Source of the DNA: Flavobacterium sp. DG2-3
GTDB lineage: Bacteria; Bacteroidota; Bacteroidia; Flavobacteriales; Flavobacteriaceae
Length of the DNA stretch: 64,000 bases
Direction: 5' to 3'
Assembly (NCBI RefSeq): GCF_030730925.1
Contig: NZ_JAVAMB010000002.1
Coordinates: 124,001-188,000 of the forward strand
Shown here: piece by piece, positions 37,181-45,886 of the stretch
Numbering within the stretch: the first letter of the stretch is position 1
Layout: every line of letters begins with the position of its first letter
Notes under the pieces: generated by a model
The model's database searches: none
What the model was told of the DNA's origin: nothing
The model's input: the letters and a program-made list of their open reading frames with translations, nothing else
Position numbers and translations under genes: made by a program

Positions 37181-38362
37181 CTAACTTCTAATTAAATCTC
37201 CTTGAATTTTAGAAGCTTCAATAATTTGGTGAATATCTGAGTCTACAACCTCTTTCTTGATATCAGCAAACTTTAAGAACTCAACATATACAATATCCAA
37301 TTGTACTTTTGTAAGTTCGTAACCTACTTTTTTAGCACGGTAAGCCAATGCTGCTCTTCCGCTTCTAGCAGTTAATATGATTGACGATTCATTTACACCA
37401 ACATCTAGCGGATCCATGATTTCGTAAGTTGCTCTGTTTTTAATTACACCATCTTGGTGAATTCCTGAACTATGTGCAAATGCATTTGCTCCAACAATTG
37501 CTTTGTTTGGCTGCACAATCATTCCCATACTTTCAGAAACTAAACGGCTCATTGCGTTTAATTCTTTCGTATTAATGTTTGTATCTAGGTTTAAGTAAGG
37601 ATGCTGTTTGAAAATCATTACCACTTCTTCGAGGGCTGTGTTTCCAGCTCTCTCACCAATACCATTAATAGTACATTCTATTTGTCTTGCTCCATTTATA
37701 GCTCCTGCGATAGAATTTGCAGTTGCCATTCCTAAATCATTATGACAGTGACATGAAAGGGTTACGTTTTCGATTCCTTTCACGTTTTCTTTTAAATATT
37801 TAATTTTTGCTCCGTATTCTTCAGGAAGACAATATCCTGTAGTATCTGGAATATTTAATACCGTAGCCCCAGATTTAATAACTTCTTCGCAAACTTTTGC
37901 TAAGAAAGCGTTGTCTGTTCTACCAGCATCTTCTGCATAAAACTCAACGTCTTCTACATACGATTTTGCGTGTGCAACAGCATATTTTGCTCTTGCGATA
38001 ATGTCTTCTGGCGTGGTATTTAATTTGTGGAGTATGTGAGATTCTGACGTTCCGATTCCAGTGTGGATTCTAGGTTTTTTAGCATTTTTAAGCGCTGCAG
38101 CAGCAACGTCAATGTCATTTTTTACGGCTCTTGTCAATCCGCAGACGGTTGCATTTTCTACAATTTTGCAAATCTCAGAGACCGATAAAAAATCGCCTGG
38201 ACTTGACACAGGAAAGCCTGCTTCGATAATGTCAACTCCCATTTGATCTAGTCGTTCTGCGATAACTAATTTTTGTTTAGTATCTAACTTACATCCTGGA
38301 ACTTGTTCACCATCTCGCAATGTGGTGTCAAAAATTTGAACTTTCTCTCTATTCATATTCAT
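37181..38362 (-). CDS. leuA: 2-isopropylmalate synthase, short form
   Basis: 393 residues. The HMGL-like catalytic barrel is complete: [56 protein letters not shown] (metal His pair) and [26 protein letters not shown] marks the linker subdomain. The chain stops at [17 protein letters not shown], before the roughly 120-residue regulatory domain that binds leucine in most LeuA proteins. ATGs at 38362 and 38356 are both possible. A -7 element TATATTTG (38399-38392) lies 30 bases upstream. With its family it condenses acetyl-CoA and 2-oxoisovalerate; homocitrate or citramalate synthases share the fold, but the leuB neighbour supports leuA. Confidence 0.92.
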   Translation of the reverse strand: MNMNREKVQIFDTTLRDGEQVPGCKLDTKQKLVIAERLDQMGVDIIEAGFPVSSPGDFLSVSEICKIVENATVCGLTRAVKNDIDVAAAALKNAKKPRIHTGIGTSESHILHKLNTTPEDIIARAKYAVAHAKSYVEDVEFYAEDAGRTDNAFLAKVCEEVIKSGATVLNIPDTTGYCLPEEYGAKIKYLKENVKGIENVTLSCHCHNDLGMATANSIAGAINGARQIECTINGIGERAGNTALEEVVMIFKQHPYLNLDTNINTKELNAMSRLVSESMGMIVQPNKAIVGANAFAHSSGIHQDGVIKNRATYEIMDPLDVGVNESSIILTARSGRAALAYRAKKVGYELTKVQLDIVYVEFLKFADIKKEVVDSDIHQIIEASKIQGDLIRS

Positions 38363-38411
38363 TTATTTAATGTAATTTCACATCTTGATAACAAATATAT
38401 ATTGTACTAAT

Positions 38412-38446
38412 ACAGTATGAAATTCATTTTAATGAAATTATACTGT
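38412..38446. promoter_or_regulatory. imperfect palindrome in the divergent leuA promoter region
   Basis: ACAGTAT (38412-38418) and ATACTGT (38440-38446) are inverted, and CATT/AATG (38425-38434) lies at the centre. It sits upstream of the leuA -7 element and between two divergent genes, so it could be an operator; no regulator is identified. Confidence 0.4.
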
Positions 38447-38511
38447 TTATAAAACGATTTATCCTATATTAACTAACTTATAATCAATAAGTTATATTAT
38501 TATTTTTTACA

Positions 38512-40056
38512 ATGGCTAACCATCAAAAAGATTTCTTATTTGTTCTAATCAAATCACTTTCGAAATCAGAAAAAAGGCAGTTTAAAATTTTTGCAAGCCG
38601 ATTAGAAACGAGTTCAAACACAAAATTTATCGAGTTATTCAACATTTTAGATAAATCCGAAGTTTACGATGAAAAACTCATTCTGAAAAGCGGCATCATA
38701 CAAAAAGTACAGTTATCCAACTTAAAATCATACTTATACAAACAAATTCTCGTAAGCATTAGATTAAATATTCCTAGCCAGAATATCCGCTACCAGCTTC
38801 GCGAACAAATGGATTTTGCGGTTATTCTTTATAATAAAGGATTATACAAGCAGAGTTTAAAAATCTTAGACAAAACCAAACAACAGGCTCTTGAAAATGA
38901 TGAAAAATATATGGCGTATGAAATTGTAGAGTTCGAAAAATTAATCGAATCGCAATATATTACACGAAGTATTCAAGGCCGCGCTGACGAATTGGTTGTT
39001 CAGGCAAAAGAATTGAATTATAGAAATACGATTTCTAGCAAACTTTCAAATCTTTCGCTTCAGCTATACGGAATCATGCTGAAAACCGGTTATGTAAAAA
39101 GCGATGAAGAGTACAAGTATATAGACGATTATTTCAACAGACATATTGCAAAACTGGACGAAAGTAAGTTTGGCTTTCGCGAAAAATATTGGTTTTATAA
39201 TGCGAGTCTTTGGAGAAGTTTCTTGGTACAAGATTTTCTAGCGAGTTATAAATTTGCTTATAAATGGGTTACGCTATTTTATGATAATCCGAACATGATT
39301 TACCTAAATCCTGTCTTTTTCTTAAAAGGAAATCACTATTTCTTAGAATCGCTTTATATGTTAAAGTATAAATCGAATTTCAAGAAATACCTGAATCGTT
39401 TGGAAGAAACTATTGCAGATCCAAAATTTCCTGTAAATGACAATATTGCATCATTATCGTTTCTATATGTTTATAACAATAAGCTAAACCTGCATATTTT
39501 AGAAGGAACTTTTGCTGAAAGCGAATATTTGATTCCAGAAATTTTAGATAAACTAAAACTCCACAGCGAGCATCTTGATGAGCATCACGAAATGTTGTTC
39601 TTCTACAAAATTGCTTCTATTTATTTTGGTAACGAAAAATATAACGAGTGCATTAATTACTTAGACAAAATCATCAACAACAAGAACTTAACGATGCGTG
39701 AGGATTTAATGTGCTTTGCGAGATTATTGTCGCTTATTGCACATTATGAGCTTGGAAAAGATTATTATTTGGAAAACCATCTTAAAAGCACGTATAAGTT
39801 TTTATTAAAAATGAATGACTTGCACGAAGTTCAAAAAGAAATCATTAAGTTTTTGAGAAACCTGAATAACTTCTACCCTGCTGATATTAAAAAGGAATTC
39901 AAAAAGATGCACACTCGTTTTGTGGAACTTGAAAAGAACACGTACGAAAAAAGAGCTTTCCTTTATCTTGATATTATTTCATGGCTGGAAAGCAAAATCG
40001 AAAACAGAAAAATTGCTGATATTATTAAGGAGAAAGCGAAATTGAACAACCGATAG
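38512..40056 (+). CDS. helical repeat-like protein of unknown function
   Basis: 514 residues, no signal peptide, no membrane segment. It begins MANHQKDFLFVLIKSLSKSEKRQFKIFASRLET, a motif I know from conserved flavobacterial hypotheticals. The body is an almost unbroken series of helices with Tyr-, Leu- and Lys-rich pairs (ILYNKGLYKQSLKILDKTKQQALENDEKYMAYEIVEFEKLIESQ; YNECINYLDKIINNKNLTMREDLMCFARLLSLIAHYELGKDYY). The spacing of these helices looks like degenerate tetratricopeptide repeats, which would make it a protein-binding scaffold; that is inference. It is divergent from leuA. Confidence 0.8.
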   Translation: MANHQKDFLFVLIKSLSKSEKRQFKIFASRLETSSNTKFIELFNILDKSEVYDEKLILKSGIIQKVQLSNLKSYLYKQILVSIRLNIPSQNIRYQLREQMDFAVILYNKGLYKQSLKILDKTKQQALENDEKYMAYEIVEFEKLIESQYITRSIQGRADELVVQAKELNYRNTISSKLSNLSLQLYGIMLKTGYVKSDEEYKYIDDYFNRHIAKLDESKFGFREKYWFYNASLWRSFLVQDFLASYKFAYKWVTLFYDNPNMIYLNPVFFLKGNHYFLESLYMLKYKSNFKKYLNRLEETIADPKFPVNDNIASLSFLYVYNNKLNLHILEGTFAESEYLIPEILDKLKLHSEHLDEHHEMLFFYKIASIYFGNEKYNECINYLDKIINNKNLTMREDLMCFARLLSLIAHYELGKDYYLENHLKSTYKFLLKMNDLHEVQKEIIKFLRNLNNFYPADIKKEFKKMHTRFVELEKNTYEKRAFLYLDIISWLESKIENRKIADIIKEKAKLNNR

Positions 40057-40566
40057 TTTAAATTCCAATTTTTTAAATTGCTTCGACTGTTCGCTATCTC
40101 TCGGGTCCAAATTCCAAAACTTTGCGTTTAGTTTAACCGCAAAGGGCGCTAAGAGCCTGCGCAAAGTCCGCTAAGATTTTTTAAGTAAGTTTTATAAAAG
40201 TTCGCAAAGCTATATAGACAAAGCTTTGCGAACTTTATCTTTATAAATAGAATAGCTTAAAGAAAAAAACCTTGCGTTCTTTGCGGTTAAATTAAACGCA
40301 AAGGCTTACAAACTGTACTCAAAACAAGAAACCCGACAGGTTTTAAAAAACTATCAGGTTTAACAAATCCAGCTTTGCGATCTCAATCAGCGTAATGATA
40401 AACTAAAACTTAGAAAAAACTTAGCGTTCTCTGCGTAAAAAAAGGCCACAGATTATAAAGATTAAAAGGTTTTCAATTATAAACCTGACAGGTTTCAAAA
40501 CGAAAAAAATCCCAAACTCCAACACATTTGGAATTTGGGATTTAAAAAATTGAGATTTATCGAATT
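40057..40566. repeat. convergent gap filled with repeats
   Basis: No gene is seen. In order: AATTCCAATTTTTTAAATTG words (40062-40080), a TTCGACTGTTCGCTATCTCTCGGGTCC element (40082-40110), CGCAAAG-type inverted words (40125-40305), and the composite repeat in inverted orientation (40325-40470). The composite holds a CCCGACAGGTTTT palindrome, CTTTGCGATCTCAATCAGCG, AAACTTAGAAAAAACTTAGCG and GCCACAGATTATAAAGATT. A half palindrome AAACCTGACAGGTTT (40486-40500) and a terminator (40507-40543) follow. Confidence 0.8.
40507..40543 (-). terminator. repeat-derived terminator after the first M1 peptidase gene
   Basis: AAATCCCAAACTCCAA (40507-40522) pairs with TTGGAATTTGGGATTT (40528-40543) with one mismatch. 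On the minus strand it is followed by a run of Ts. It lies 23 bases past the stop. Confidence 0.75.
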
Positions 40567-42222
40567 TTATTCAACAATATTAGAAGTAGTTACATAAAAA
40601 TCCTTATCCACTTCTACTTTTCTATCTTCGCTTGTGGTTTTAATTGACTGCCATTCAGTTGTTGGTTTCAACCAAGTCTCAACGCCATTTAATTTCACCC
40701 TTACAGGCATATCAAATTTCGATACGCAGTTAGTCCAGTGATATCCGAAAGTTCCGTTTTTAAACATATATTCAAAAACTGGAATTTGAGTTGTGGTTAA
40801 ATATTGAGCAAAAACTCTGTTGAAATTAATTCCCGATTGTTCGTTGATGTATTCCTGAATCTGTTTTCCAGTAACGGTTTGATGATAAAAAGTCTTGTTC
40901 ATTCCTCTTAAAATCGATTTCCATTTGGCATCGTCATTAATAACCTGACGAATCATGTGAAGCATTGTCGCTCCTTTCGGATACATATCTCCAGACCCTT
41001 CGTTGTTTACATCATAATGTCCGATAATTGGAGTATCATTTTTAATGTTTTTTCTGCAACCAATAACATACTCTGCACCAGCTTCTTTTCCGTAATAATA
41101 TTCCACAAAAAGACTTTCAGAATAATTGGTAAAACTCTCGTGAACCCACATGTCGGCAATATCTTTGTACGTAATATTGTTCGCATACCATTCGTGTCCA
41201 GATTCGTGAATAATGATAAAATCAAATTTTAATCCCCAACCTGTACCGCTTAAATCACGTCCTAAATAACCATTTTTATATTGGTTTCCGTACGTTACAG
41301 AACTTTGGTGCTCCATTCCTAAATACGGAACTTCTACCAATTTATAGCTGTCTTCATAAAACGGATAAGGTCCAAACCAGCTTTCAAAAGCTTTCAGCAT
41401 TTTTGGAGCATCTTTAAACTGCTCTTTTGCTAAAGCCAAATTATCTCTCAAAACATAATAATTACAGTCTAAATCGCCTTTTTCTCCTTTAAATACTTCA
41501 GAGAAATTTACATAATCTCCAATATTGATGTTTACCCCATAATTGTTGATCGGATTTGCAACATACCAATTGAAAGTCTTAGTTCCGTCTTTTTCTTTTT
41601 TAACGCTTTGCAATCTTCCGTTTGAAACGTCTGTCAAATCTCCAGGCACATTTACGCTAATCAGCATATTTTCTACTTCATCGTACATATGATCTTTACA
41701 AGGCCACCAAACGCTAGCACCCAAACCTTGACAAGAAGTAGCGATAAAATCTTTTCCGTTTTTATCTTTTTTCCAAGAAAATCCTCCGTCCCATGGCGCT
41801 CTCACAGCTTCTTTCGGTTTTCCGCTAAAGAAAACTTTGATTTCTTTAACGTCTCCAACTTTTTGTTTTTCTGTCAAAGTAATAAAGAAAGCATTTCCGT
41901 CTCTTTCAAACTTCAATTCTTTACCGTTTTGTGTTACTTTGGTAATGTTCATTGGCTCCTGCAAATCAATCTGCATACGGTTGTTTTCTGTTAAAACAGT
42001 ATAACGAACTGTATTTGAACCCGAAATAGCTTTTTCTTTCGGATTAACCTTTACATCAAGATGATAATATTTTAGATCCCACCAAGCTCTTTCTTTTGTA
42101 ATGCTTCCGCGTAAAGTGTCCTGATGTGTAAAAACGGTTTCTCCCTTATTAAGAAGTCCTTGAGCATTGGCACTAAAACCAATTAAAAAAGCAGTAAAAA
42201 TGCTTCCGAAGTAATTTTTCAT
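40567..42222 (-). CDS. secreted M1 family metallopeptidase
   Basis: 551 residues with a signal peptide (MKNYFGSIFTAFLIGFSANAQ). The zinc motif HESGHEW (about 345) is H-E-x-x-H, and the third ligand Glu is in MWVHESFTNYSESL about 19 residues on. The N-terminal beta domain of M1 enzymes is present (YYHLDVKVNPKEKAISGSNTVRYTV). The usual GxMEN exopeptidase motif is replaced by LGMEHQSSVTYG. Without a C-terminal helical domain (M1 enzymes are often 600-900 residues) it is short. It likely cuts peptides outside the inner membrane. It is about 80 percent identical by eye to its upstream twin. A -7 element TACATTTG (42265-42258) lies 35 bases before the start. Confidence 0.92.
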   Translation of the reverse strand: MKNYFGSIFTAFLIGFSANAQGLLNKGETVFTHQDTLRGSITKERAWWDLKYYHLDVKVNPKEKAISGSNTVRYTVLTENNRMQIDLQEPMNITKVTQNGKELKFERDGNAFFITLTEKQKVGDVKEIKVFFSGKPKEAVRAPWDGGFSWKKDKNGKDFIATSCQGLGASVWWPCKDHMYDEVENMLISVNVPGDLTDVSNGRLQSVKKEKDGTKTFNWYVANPINNYGVNINIGDYVNFSEVFKGEKGDLDCNYYVLRDNLALAKEQFKDAPKMLKAFESWFGPYPFYEDSYKLVEVPYLGMEHQSSVTYGNQYKNGYLGRDLSGTGWGLKFDFIIIHESGHEWYANNITYKDIADMWVHESFTNYSESLFVEYYYGKEAGAEYVIGCRKNIKNDTPIIGHYDVNNEGSGDMYPKGATMLHMIRQVINDDAKWKSILRGMNKTFYHQTVTGKQIQEYINEQSGINFNRVFAQYLTTTQIPVFEYMFKNGTFGYHWTNCVSKFDMPVRVKLNGVETWLKPTTEWQSIKTTSEDRKVEVDKDFYVTTSNIVE

Positions 42223-42327
42223 TAGTAAAACAGTATTATTTTGAAATCAATTTGAAACAAATGTAAACATTCGAATTAAGATTTTTAAAATTTTATGATT
42301 TCCTGATAAAATGAGACGCAGATCAAA

Positions 42328-42426
42328 CGGATTCGCTATCGCGAAGACACGGAAAAAAAACAGATTTTTCTTTTTGTAATAATAAAAAAATCCACTTAAA
42401 TCAGCGTTTTCGCGATAGCGAATCCG
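42328..42426. repeat. 18-base perfect inverted repeat between the two M1 genes
   Basis: CGGATTCGCTATCGCGAA (42328-42345) and TTCGCGATAGCGAATCCG (42409-42426) are perfect inverted arms 63 bases apart. Each arm holds TTCGC-GATA-GCGAA, itself a hairpin. The outer sequence ACGCAGATCAAA / TTTATCCGCGT is also roughly inverted. No gene or transposase lies inside. It resembles a small non-autonomous element or REP-like pair. Confidence 0.75.
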
Positions 42427-42448
42427 CTTTATCCGCGTCCATTTGCTC

Positions 42449-44107
42449 TTAATTTGTGATATTGAATTCTGTCACATAAAAGTTTTTATCCACTACTAAA
42501 GTAGATTTCTCTCCCATTACATTTTCAGCTTTCCAGTCTGTAGTTGGTTTCAGCCAAGTTTCAACACCATTTAAGCTTACTTTTACAGGAAGATCAAAAT
42601 TTTCTACACAATTGATCCAATGGTAAACCAATCTCTGGTCCATAAAATAATATTCTAAAGTAGGCACCTGAGGCGTTCTTAAATACTGATCGAAAACTGG
42701 ACTAAAATTAATGCCAGATTCTTTGCTTATAAAATCTTCAATCTGTTTTGTGGTAACCGTTTGATGGTAAAAAGTTTTATTCATTCCTCTAAGAATTGAT
42801 TTCCATTTGGCATCATCATTTATAACCTGACGAATCGTATGAATCATATTGGCTCCTTTCGGATACATATCGCCAGAACCTTCTCTATTAACGTCGTAAT
42901 GACCAATGATAGGATGTTTATTCTCAATCATTTTTCTAAGTCCTCTTGCATATTCATTCGCAGCATCTTTTCCATAATAATATTCAACAAAAAGCACTTC
43001 AGAATAAGTGGTAAAACTTTCATGAATCCACATGTCTGCAATGTCTTTGTAGGTAATATTATTGGCAAACCATTCGTGACCAGATTCGTGAATAATGATA
43101 TAATCAAACTTCATTCCCCAGCCAGTTCCGCTTATATCATGTCCATTATGACCATTCTGATAATTGTTTCCGTAAGTAACGGAACTTTGGTGTTCCATTC
43201 CTAAATACGGAACTTCGACCAATTTATAGCTGTCTTCGTAAAACGGATACGGTCCAAACCAGCTTTCAAAAGCTTTAAGCATTTTTGGCGCATCTTTAAA
43301 TTGTTCTTTTGCTTTTGCTAGATTATCTCTTAAAACATAATAATTACAGTCTAAATCGCCTTTTTCTCCTTTAAACTTTTCAGAAAAATTTACATAATCA
43401 CCAATATTGATATTTACCCCATAATTGTTAATCGGATTGGAAACGTACCAATTAAAAGTCTTCGTCCCATCTTTCTGTTTTTTAACACTTTGCAATATTC
43501 CATTTGAAACATCGGTTAAATGTCCTGGAACATTGACGCTAATCAGCATATTTTCGACTTCATCATACATATGGTCTTTGCAAGGCCACCAAACGCTAGC
43601 TCCAAGCCCCTGACAAGATGAGGCTATAAAATCTTTTCCATTTTTATCTTTCTGCCAAGTAATTCCCCCATCCCAAGGCGGACGAACTGCTTCTTTTGGA
43701 ACACCGCCAAACGAAACCACGATTTCTTTTGTTTCTCCAACTTTCTGATTTTCGGCCAACGTAATAAAGAAAGCATTTCCGTTTCTTTCAAATTTTAGTT
43801 CTTTACCGTTCTGCGTTACTTTGGTAATATTCATTGGCTCCTGCAAATCAATCTGCATGCGATTGTATTCGGTTAAAACAGTATAACGAACCGTATTTGA
43901 TCCCGAAATAGTACGATCGGCTGGATTTACTTTTATATCCAAATGGTAATATTTCAGATCCCACCAAGCTCTTTCTTTTGTAATGCTTCCGCGTAAGGAA
44001 TCCTGATGCGTAAAAACCGCTCCAGACTTTGCCATAAGTCCTTGAGCAATACCAGAAAAACTAATAAAAAGAGCCATTATAGCACTTCCAAAGTATTTTT
44101 TCATCAT
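42449..44107 (-). CDS. secreted M1 family metallopeptidase, tandem paralogue
   Basis: 552 residues, with signal peptide MKKYFGSAIMALFISFSGIAQ after an extra Met. The zinc motif HESGHEW, the Glu in MWIHESFTTYSE and the LGMEHQSSVTYG motif are the same as in the downstream copy. Long blocks are identical (EVENMLISVNVPG; NYGVNINIGDYVNFSE). Differences cluster in the C-terminal 80 residues, where the other reads VFEYMFKNGTFGYHW and this one TLEYYFMDQRLVYHW. This is a tandem duplication that has diverged moderately. Both keep all zinc ligands and both are likely active. Confidence 0.92.
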   Translation of the reverse strand: MMKKYFGSAIMALFISFSGIAQGLMAKSGAVFTHQDSLRGSITKERAWWDLKYYHLDIKVNPADRTISGSNTVRYTVLTEYNRMQIDLQEPMNITKVTQNGKELKFERNGNAFFITLAENQKVGETKEIVVSFGGVPKEAVRPPWDGGITWQKDKNGKDFIASSCQGLGASVWWPCKDHMYDEVENMLISVNVPGHLTDVSNGILQSVKKQKDGTKTFNWYVSNPINNYGVNINIGDYVNFSEKFKGEKGDLDCNYYVLRDNLAKAKEQFKDAPKMLKAFESWFGPYPFYEDSYKLVEVPYLGMEHQSSVTYGNNYQNGHNGHDISGTGWGMKFDYIIIHESGHEWFANNITYKDIADMWIHESFTTYSEVLFVEYYYGKDAANEYARGLRKMIENKHPIIGHYDVNREGSGDMYPKGANMIHTIRQVINDDAKWKSILRGMNKTFYHQTVTTKQIEDFISKESGINFSPVFDQYLRTPQVPTLEYYFMDQRLVYHWINCVENFDLPVKVSLNGVETWLKPTTDWKAENVMGEKSTLVVDKNFYVTEFNITN

Positions 44108-44219
44108 TTATAAATTAAGTTTTGAATTATGTTGTTATACTATTAGTATTCTTTTTTGATCAATGTTACAAAATTTGTATTCATATCCAACATTGTTTTT
44201 TATTTTAGCTGAATATAGA

Positions 44220-44338
44220 CAATGAGATAATAAGTCAATTAGAGAATTAGATAATTAGTCGGTTAGTTAAATAATTAATTTTCTAATTGACTAATTATCT
44301 AATTTGCTAATTATCTAATTGACTAATTATTCTATTTT
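44220..44338. repeat. TAATTAGATAATTAG repeat cluster
   Basis: Several copies of AATTAGATAATTAG and the inverted CTAATTATCTAATT fill the spacer before the CBM9-like gene, forming a long imperfect hairpin. Similar words lie at about 9222-9258 and 46655-46738. Confidence 0.7.
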
Positions 44339-45037
44339 ATGAAATTTAGCACGCTTTTATATCTTCTGCCATTCCTGTTTTCAATAAATACTTATTCACA
44401 GACAATTCCGATTTATAAAACTGCAGAAAAAATCAGTATTGATGGAGATTTATCCGATTGGGAAAAGCCTTTTCTGGGTCCGTTTGTAATTCACAATTCT
44501 GGACAAAATGCCACTCAAAAGACTTTTGTTTCACTTTCGTGGAATAATGAAAATCTTTATATCGCTTACAATTGCACTGATTCGAAGATTATTGGAACGC
44601 CACAAAAAAAGGATTCTGAAATTTTTTATACGGATGATTTGGCAGAAATATTTCTCGATCCCGATGGAGACGGTCGAAATTATATTGAAATTGGCGTTAA
44701 TGCATTCTCAACCCACTACGATTTACTTTTAAAATGTATTTCTCCAGAATGCGGCGGGTGGAAAACCACAATGGCTTTTGATATTGCAGGTTTAGAAACC
44801 GTAAGTAAAATCAATGAGAATGGCTATACTGTAGAAATAAAAATTCCTTTTTCGAGTCTTGAAAAAATTGAAAACGGCGGTTTTTCAAAACCAAAAACAG
44901 GAACAAAATGGAAGGGAAATACTTTTAGAATTGATTACGGTAATACGACGGAATATCTTGCTTTACAGCCGTATAAAAGTTTAAAATTTGGCTTTCATCA
45001 GCCGAAAGAGTTTGCGGTTTTTGAGTTTGTGGAGTAG
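44339..45037 (+). CDS. secreted CBM9-like carbohydrate-binding protein
   Basis: 232 residues with a signal peptide (MKFSTLLYLLPFLFSINTYSQ). The body fits the family 9-like fold: KISIDGDLSDWEKPFLGPFVIH, KTFVSLSWNNENLYIAYNCTDSKI, DDLAEIFLDPDGDGRNYIEIGVNAFSTHYDL, and NGYTVEIKIPFSSL. The IDG-LSDWE start and the D-EIFLDPDGDG calcium-like loop are typical of this group, which binds sugars at the cell surface or occurs in enzymes. The gene stands alone after the M1 pair, divergent from them. Confidence 0.85.
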   Translation: MKFSTLLYLLPFLFSINTYSQTIPIYKTAEKISIDGDLSDWEKPFLGPFVIHNSGQNATQKTFVSLSWNNENLYIAYNCTDSKIIGTPQKKDSEIFYTDDLAEIFLDPDGDGRNYIEIGVNAFSTHYDLLLKCISPECGGWKTTMAFDIAGLETVSKINENGYTVEIKIPFSSLEKIENGGFSKPKTGTKWKGNTFRIDYGNTTEYLALQPYKSLKFGFHQPKEFAVFEFVE

Positions 45038-45039
45038 TT

Positions 45040-45185
45040 TTTTTTTTTTTGAAAATTTAACCGCAAAGAGCGCAAAGGATTACGCAAAGTTCGCAAAAGT
45101 TTATTAGATAAAGCTTTGCGAACTTTGCGTTTTTAGAAAGTTTAGTATATCAAATACCTTGTGTTCTTTGCGGTTAAATCGACAT
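45040..45185. repeat. CGCAAAG-type inverted repeat in a convergent gap
   Basis: TTTAACCGCAAAGAGCGCAAAG near the left end and CTTTGCGGTTAAA near the right end are inverted, with CGCAAAGTTCGCAAAAG and CTTTGCGAACTTTGCG between them. The hairpin would span about 120 bases between the CBM9-like gene and hisIE. Confidence 0.75.
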
Positions 45186-45201
45186 AAATCTGAAACAAAA
45201 T

Positions 45202-45798
45202 TTACTTCTGACGTTTCTTCAAAACTTCAACAACATCATTTAACTGATACCCTTTTGCTTGAAGCAGTATTAAATAATGAAATAATAAATCAGCGCTTTC
45301 GCTAAGGAATAAATCGTCGTTATCATCTTTTGCTTCGATAACGACTTCCACAGCCTCTTCTCCTACTTTTTGAGCAATTTTATTAATTCCTTTTTCGAAT
45401 AAAGATGCTACATAACTTTTCTCAGAATCGGCGTTTTCTCTTCTGGTTTTGATAGTGCTTTCTAACTGAGATATAAAACCGTAATTCGCTTCATTTGGTT
45501 CTTGCCAGCAAGTATCTGCACCTGTGTGACATGTTGGTCCAACTGGTTTCGCTTGAATCAAAAGCGTATCGCCATCGCAGTCATTTTTTATGCTTACCAA
45601 ATTTAGAAAATTGCCACTCTCCTCACCTTTTGTCCAAAGTCTTTGTTTGGAACGGCTGAAGAATGTTACTTTTTGAGTTTCTATTGTTTTTTGAAGCGAT
45701 TCTTCGTTCATATAACCCAACATCAGAACATTTTTAGTTTCTGAATCCTGAATGATCGCCGGAATTAATCCGTGTGCGCTTTTGATATCGATGTTCAT
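45202..45798 (-). CDS. hisIE: bifunctional phosphoribosyl-AMP cyclohydrolase / phosphoribosyl-ATP diphosphatase
   Basis: 198 residues, HisI followed by HisE. The HisI part has MLGYMNEESLQKTIE, FFSRSKQRLWTKGEESGNFL and the zinc motif GPTCHTGADTCW. The HisE part (about 110-198) has FISQLESTIKTRRE, SYVASLFEKGINKIAQKVGEEAVEVVIEAKDDNDDLFLSESADLLFHYLILL. It carries out the second and third steps of histidine synthesis. Last gene of the his operon, 88 bases after hisF across a repeat-rich spacer. Confidence 0.96.
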   Translation of the reverse strand: MNIDIKSAHGLIPAIIQDSETKNVLMLGYMNEESLQKTIETQKVTFFSRSKQRLWTKGEESGNFLNLVSIKNDCDGDTLLIQAKPVGPTCHTGADTCWQEPNEANYGFISQLESTIKTRRENADSEKSYVASLFEKGINKIAQKVGEEAVEVVIEAKDDNDDLFLSESADLLFHYLILLQAKGYQLNDVVEVLKKRQK

Positions 45799-45886
45799 TT
45801 TTATTTTAGATTTTTGATTTCAGATTTTAGATTTAATTTCTAAACTCAGTTTATTGGAATTTGGAATTTAAAATTTGGAATTTCTT

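Noticed and set aside
42328..42426. Insertion sequence between the M1 genes
   Set aside because: The arms are inverted but no transposase frame lies between or beside them, and target-site duplications are not evident.
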